Positions 60,338 through 64,000 of a stretch of DNA of 64,000 nucleotides are shown here, piece by piece. Source of the DNA: Sialis fuliginosa (lineage: Eukaryota > Arthropoda > Insecta > Megaloptera > Sialidae); contig OY540819.1 of the NCBI GenBank assembly GCA_961205875.1, forward strand, positions 4,404,501 through 4,468,500, read 5' to 3'. A program made the translations under genes and the position numbers. The notes beneath the pieces are model-generated. The model was not told the DNA's origin. It saw nothing but the letters and a program-made list of their open reading frames with translations, and searched no databases. The number at the start of each line of letters is the position of its first letter. Position 1 is the stretch's first letter.

Positions 60338-60714
60338 CAGTCGCCTGCAGAACTCGTCTGGCACCCTAATGGCTAGAATCGCTTACAACAGATTCCAAAT
60401 TTAAAGACGGTTATCTTTTTCTATCAAGCCTAATATATTTAAATACTAAAATTCGGAATATCAAATATTTATTGCCAGAAAATTTACGTATACAATTTTC
60501 AATAGATTACATAATAATTTAATTGCACAAATATATATGAGTACTATAAATGAAGAGTAGTTCTTTATCTAGCAAATGAATTTCAAAATATCTGTCTTTG
60601 TTTGATACATGGAGAAATGATTTAAATATTATAATAATCAAATTGGAGGAGCCTACTAAGTTTGTGATAAACGAAAATGAATACAAACTGCAAGACCATT
60701 AATGCAGGTGACTG
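60338..60714 (+). mobile_element. TA-flanked MITE with CAGTCGCCTGCA ends
   Basis: The ends CAGTCGCCTGCA and, inverted, CAGTCACCTGCA match at 11 of 12 bases. TA flanks both (60336-60337 and 60715-60716). The 377-bp element has a related copy in opposite orientation at 17071-17515. No coding. Confidence 0.85.
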
Positions 60715-60716
60715 TA

Positions 60717-61389
60717 CAAAAGTCAACTGTTATATTTAATTAACTAAATAAATGTTTTAATTGTAAAAAGCATTTTATAATAATAACAGTATCTTCCATT
60801 ATCGAAATAGCTTTCAAATAAAAGTGCACAAAATCCTCGATTCTAATCAAATTATGGAACAAAACTGGTACTTTGAATAGAAGGAAGTTTTTTTAAATTC
60901 TTTTATGGTTTGTATCCAGTAAAAAAGAAAATCATGAGATGAAATAATTTAATTTCTTCGAAACCATCAAAAAGGCACGTTGAAATAATGACTATATTTG
61001 TTTCTATAGTTCTGGCCAGCTTTTAAATTTGTAATCTATTAAAACCTTACCTTTCCAAGCCTTGCATGGACCTATTGTTTATGTAAAATTATTTAGTATC
61101 AATAAAAGTCCATAATATATCATTCTATTTACCTCCATTAGAATATAAAAATGCAATAAATAAACTTATAATTTTGAATTTTAGTATTTATATAATACAA
61201 TTTAATATTTTTTCATTTCGATTTTTGTTGACGTCGATTATAAATGAGAGAAAAAGTATTGTTAGTCGCATTGACTTCAGACTGGATGGTATACTTACAC
61301 ACAAATACAGAGAAAACAAATTGATACGCGCGTGTAAAGAAGGAGCAAACATAACTATATTTAAGCAAAACCCAAAAAGGATGTTGTAA
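60717..61389. other. AT-rich stretch, nothing recognised
   Basis: Opposite-strand frames of 71-75 codons at 61174-61415 overlap each other and have no motif. Confidence 0.5.
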
Positions 61390-61680
61390 TGGTCGGGAAG
61401 CAATAAAGCAAGCAAGCTGTGTGCGCTTGCCGGGATCTCAATAAGTTTTATGAGGTCCAGAGATCGTGTTGCAAAATAGACATGTTCGCCGAAAATGCTT
61501 CTGACAAAACAACATAAAAATGCCAGGCCATGGATGGATGTGGAGAACCACGGGAGAAATGGATATTTAAGAGCGGCCGACCCCTTCCCCCTACCTTGTC
61601 AGAACTCGTCTCAATCGGACCGCAGTTTCCACTTCCGCAATTTATTTTTACAGTTTCTCGCGCGTCTGAGATGCGAACAA
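61390..61680. promoter_or_regulatory. GC-rich island, candidate promoter, 5' exon or conserved element
   Basis: The most GC-rich block of the right half: GCTGTGTGCGCTTGCCGGG, AAGAGCGGCCGACCCCTTCC and TCTCGCGCGTCTGAGATGCG. Frames on both strands are partly open. A 27-codon minus-strand ORF (61531-61448) begins with a mildly hydrophobic stretch but ends in a stop without a matching donor. It could be a 5' region of the minus-strand DIP gene, but nothing proves this. Confidence 0.3.
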
Positions 61681-63386
61681 TCTACTTTATTAATTATTTT
61701 TTTCTTCAGTTGGTATAGGTTTTATGGGTATTGTAGATGGTAAAGATATTGATTATTGTCTTATGAAGGTAAACTTTTCATCAGATATCACAGTGGACAA
61801 TATTTAATGATTTAACAATAGATAAAATATAGAAAACATTTTTAACTTTGTAGACACCTTGTAAGAGTCTTAATATTTTCTAGTTTATTTTAAATCATTT
61901 CGATGAATCGTTTGTTGGTACAGTTATCTATATGAATAACATTAGTATCGCCAGTGTAACGAATAAATGTTTAGATTAGTTCAAATAATTTTTGTTTATA
62001 TTTGTAAATAAACGATTGATCTTTAATTAAATTTTTCGGCATAAAACGTTAAAACTCAATTAACATTCAGATTAATACTAATTTTTTTTTCAATGATTGA
62101 GAACCCCACTTCTTTTTTGATAATTTATTTAAAACACTGTAATAACTAAATGATTAATAAAAATATTTTAACTATCGTAATTTTACTATGCAATTTAAGA
62201 CATTGGATTAAGTATCGATAAAAGTTAGTTACTTTGGTTTCTGAATGACTTTAATATATCCAGACTGACATGAGCTCAAAATGTTACTATTCCTGTCTTA
62301 ATAACAATTTAAATTAATTTAATACATATAATACGCGTTGAAATTCCATTTGACATGAAGAAAAAAAAGTAAAAATGTATTATATACAGTACATAGTCAA
62401 ACCTGAATCAACAATTAAAAAGTCTAATTATAAAAAAAATGTACGAAATTATTGGATCGTAAAACTGCGCACAATACAATTCCATTCTTCGTGAATAAAT
62501 AAAATTAAAACTTGAGCATTATTTTTGTTCAAAATGATTTGGTGTATCCCAAACGCAAAATCATTGGAGTTAATTAGAGTCGGGAAACGGGGTAACTCGT
62601 TAAAATGAGGAGGGGTAGGAGAATCTCACGAACGCGGAAAATGAAACAAAGAAGCAGGCCAAATGCGTGAAAATTGTGTTTCCATTTTCTTACATTAATA
62701 AGGCGCCTAATTACTAAACAGAGTTTTAAAAAATATTTTGTATGTACCAATATCTTTCCTTAATTTATAATTGTGTTAGCAGGATTAATTATATTTATGT
62801 TTTCATTCGTTAACTATTTTTCTCTTCTGTAGAAATTTTAATAGTGTTGATAAAAATTTTAATTATATTTTAATGAAAGTATTCTTTATGTATAATTAAC
62901 ATTTATTTTGTCACTTGTTTAAATTTAAATATAATTTGTATTCCCAATGTTCTAGAACGTTTTGATATATTTCTTAGAATTCTTGAAAGTCTCAAGTGCT
63001 AATAGTGAATTATTTACCAAATTTTGTTTATTTTTAATCAAAGCTTTTGGAAACTGTTTTCTTACAATTAGCGAGATAAAGTATTGTAAATGGTAAGTAC
63101 ATAATAAACTTGTCTTAATTCGAAACTTATAAAAAATCAAACATCTATCTTCTATCGAATACTCTAAACCAGAGCTTCTAAACCCACAAATTATTGAATT
63201 GATACTTTTTCAGTTGATATACAAAACTCATATGCAACTAACTGTTCTTGATATAACGAAAGTATACATGCATTTAAATTTAATATTATGAAGGGAATTC
63301 ACAGTCAAATTGTAACACTATTTTAAGATTAATAATACAATGAACAAATAAAACAACCGAATAAAATTTCTACCCAGATCCCCACT
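61681..63386. other. AT-rich stretch, nothing recognised
   Basis: The small complex patch at 62570-62665 (GAGTCGGGAAACGGGGTAAC) has no ends or coding. Nothing else stands out. Confidence 0.5.
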
Positions 63387-63535
63387 TTATTTGTCGTTTT
63401 CGCCACCCTTATAATATACAAAAAAAGGTTAAAAAATTAGAAAAAATAGCAAATATATTGTTTATTTGTCGTTTTCGCCACCCTTATAATATACAAAAAA
63501 GGTTAAAAAATAAAAAAAATAGCAAGTATATTGTT
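63387..63535 (+). repeat. 75-bp tandem duplication
   Basis: TTATTTGTCGTTTTCGCCAC through ATAGCAAATATATTG repeats at a 75-bp period with only a few changes (for example a TTAG to TAAA change in the A-rich part). Two full units, the second ending near 63535. Confidence 0.92.
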
Positions 63536-64000
63536 ATTGGTGAATGTAAAAAAATTAATCTAAAGAATCAAATGAATATCGATCAAAAATGATCATACAG
63601 CGATACAAAAATAAACTAAATTGAAGAGAAAAATTTTATCTACAAAAGTCTTTCATTAAAATTACTAAAAAAAATATCACGGACAGTGGAGGTGCTCAAA
63701 ATAATTTTTTTTTTGTTATTTATTGACTACAGCAAAAAAAAATGTAAGGAGCCTTTTTATTTTCATTATTTCAAAAGACTATGATGTGTGGGGCTCTGTT
63801 ATTATTACAATTCTAATCAAGTACTTTGGAACCAACAACCCCCGAATCGTCATACTTAAAAACTTTTGCATTATTTATAATGAATAAAAAATAATCACAA
63901 ATGAGAAATTAATTTAAATAAAATTCCAAATCACGTAGAAACCCATAATCCCTAACACAATTGATTTCAACAAACCACACACAAAAAAAAAAAACCTCCA
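63536..64000. other. AT-rich stretch to window end
   Basis: No exon or element is recognised; there is an A-run near the end. Confidence 0.5.

Noticed and set aside
61448..61531. Possible signal-peptide start exon on the minus strand
   Set aside because: Only 27 codons, terminated by a stop, with no donor in the right phase for the Ig1 exon.
1..64000. A CRISPR array, prokaryotic defence island or viral integration
   Set aside because: Repeats are transposon-type, no regularly spaced array exists, and no viral-like coding frame is visible on either strand.

Overview
This is AT-rich (clearly above 70 percent A+T by eye) animal nuclear DNA, almost certainly from an insect. The evidence is two GT-AG-bounded coding exons of an immunoglobulin cell-surface protein, very long introns, and a dense layer of short non-autonomous DNA transposons (hAT, Tc1/mariner-pogo, piggyBac, Harbinger, Mutator-like, Helitron). 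Some repeats, such as a segment ending in GGAACCCTAAAA after a run of GGACGGAC, resemble families I associate with Lepidoptera and Hemiptera. The order cannot be fixed from this window. There are no bacterial operons, CRISPR arrays, rRNA genes or convincing tRNA genes.

The only protein-coding gene I can support lies on the minus strand. Two exons, 37607-37510 and 21854-21647, join in phase across a 15,655-base intron. Together they encode 101 residues, an almost complete first Ig domain of a Dpr-interacting protein (DIP, lachesin-like; closest by eye to the DIP-eta/theta/iota/zeta group). In insects DIPs are neuronal three-Ig adhesion proteins that bind Dpr proteins and help specify synaptic partners. 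The signal-peptide exon (above 37608) and the Ig2, Ig3 and C-terminal exons (below 21647) were not recognised. So 1-21646 is probably the next intron, and 37608-64000 is probably an upstream intron or 5' flank.

Layout: 1-7 kb holds a Helitron-like element, an hAT element carrying a nested pogo-like insertion, a long foldback element, and a large palindrome inserted in a smaller one with a perfect 10-base target-site duplication (TSD). 8.9-18.4 kb holds several GC-richer islands that look like conserved non-coding or regulatory DNA, with MITEs between them. 19.5-22.7 kb holds a mariner-type MITE, the second DIP exon, and a Tigger/pogo relic that still encodes part of a CENP-B-type DNA-binding domain. 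The DIP intron holds a candidate enhancer with three TCF-like sites (24.2-24.6 kb), a Helitron on the minus strand, a TATA-containing promoter-like island (30.5-30.7 kb) and further MITEs. 38-50 kb holds a Helitron beside a piggyBac-like element, tandem repeats, a duplicated 100-base segment, and hAT and foldback MITEs. 53-64 kb holds GC islands, two more TA-flanked MITEs, a Harbinger MITE, a long hairpin and a tandem repeat.

I found no convincing new multi-gene system. The most interesting items are the long DIP intron with its candidate regulatory islands and promoter-like block, and the nested foldback elements, which could be sources of hairpin RNA.
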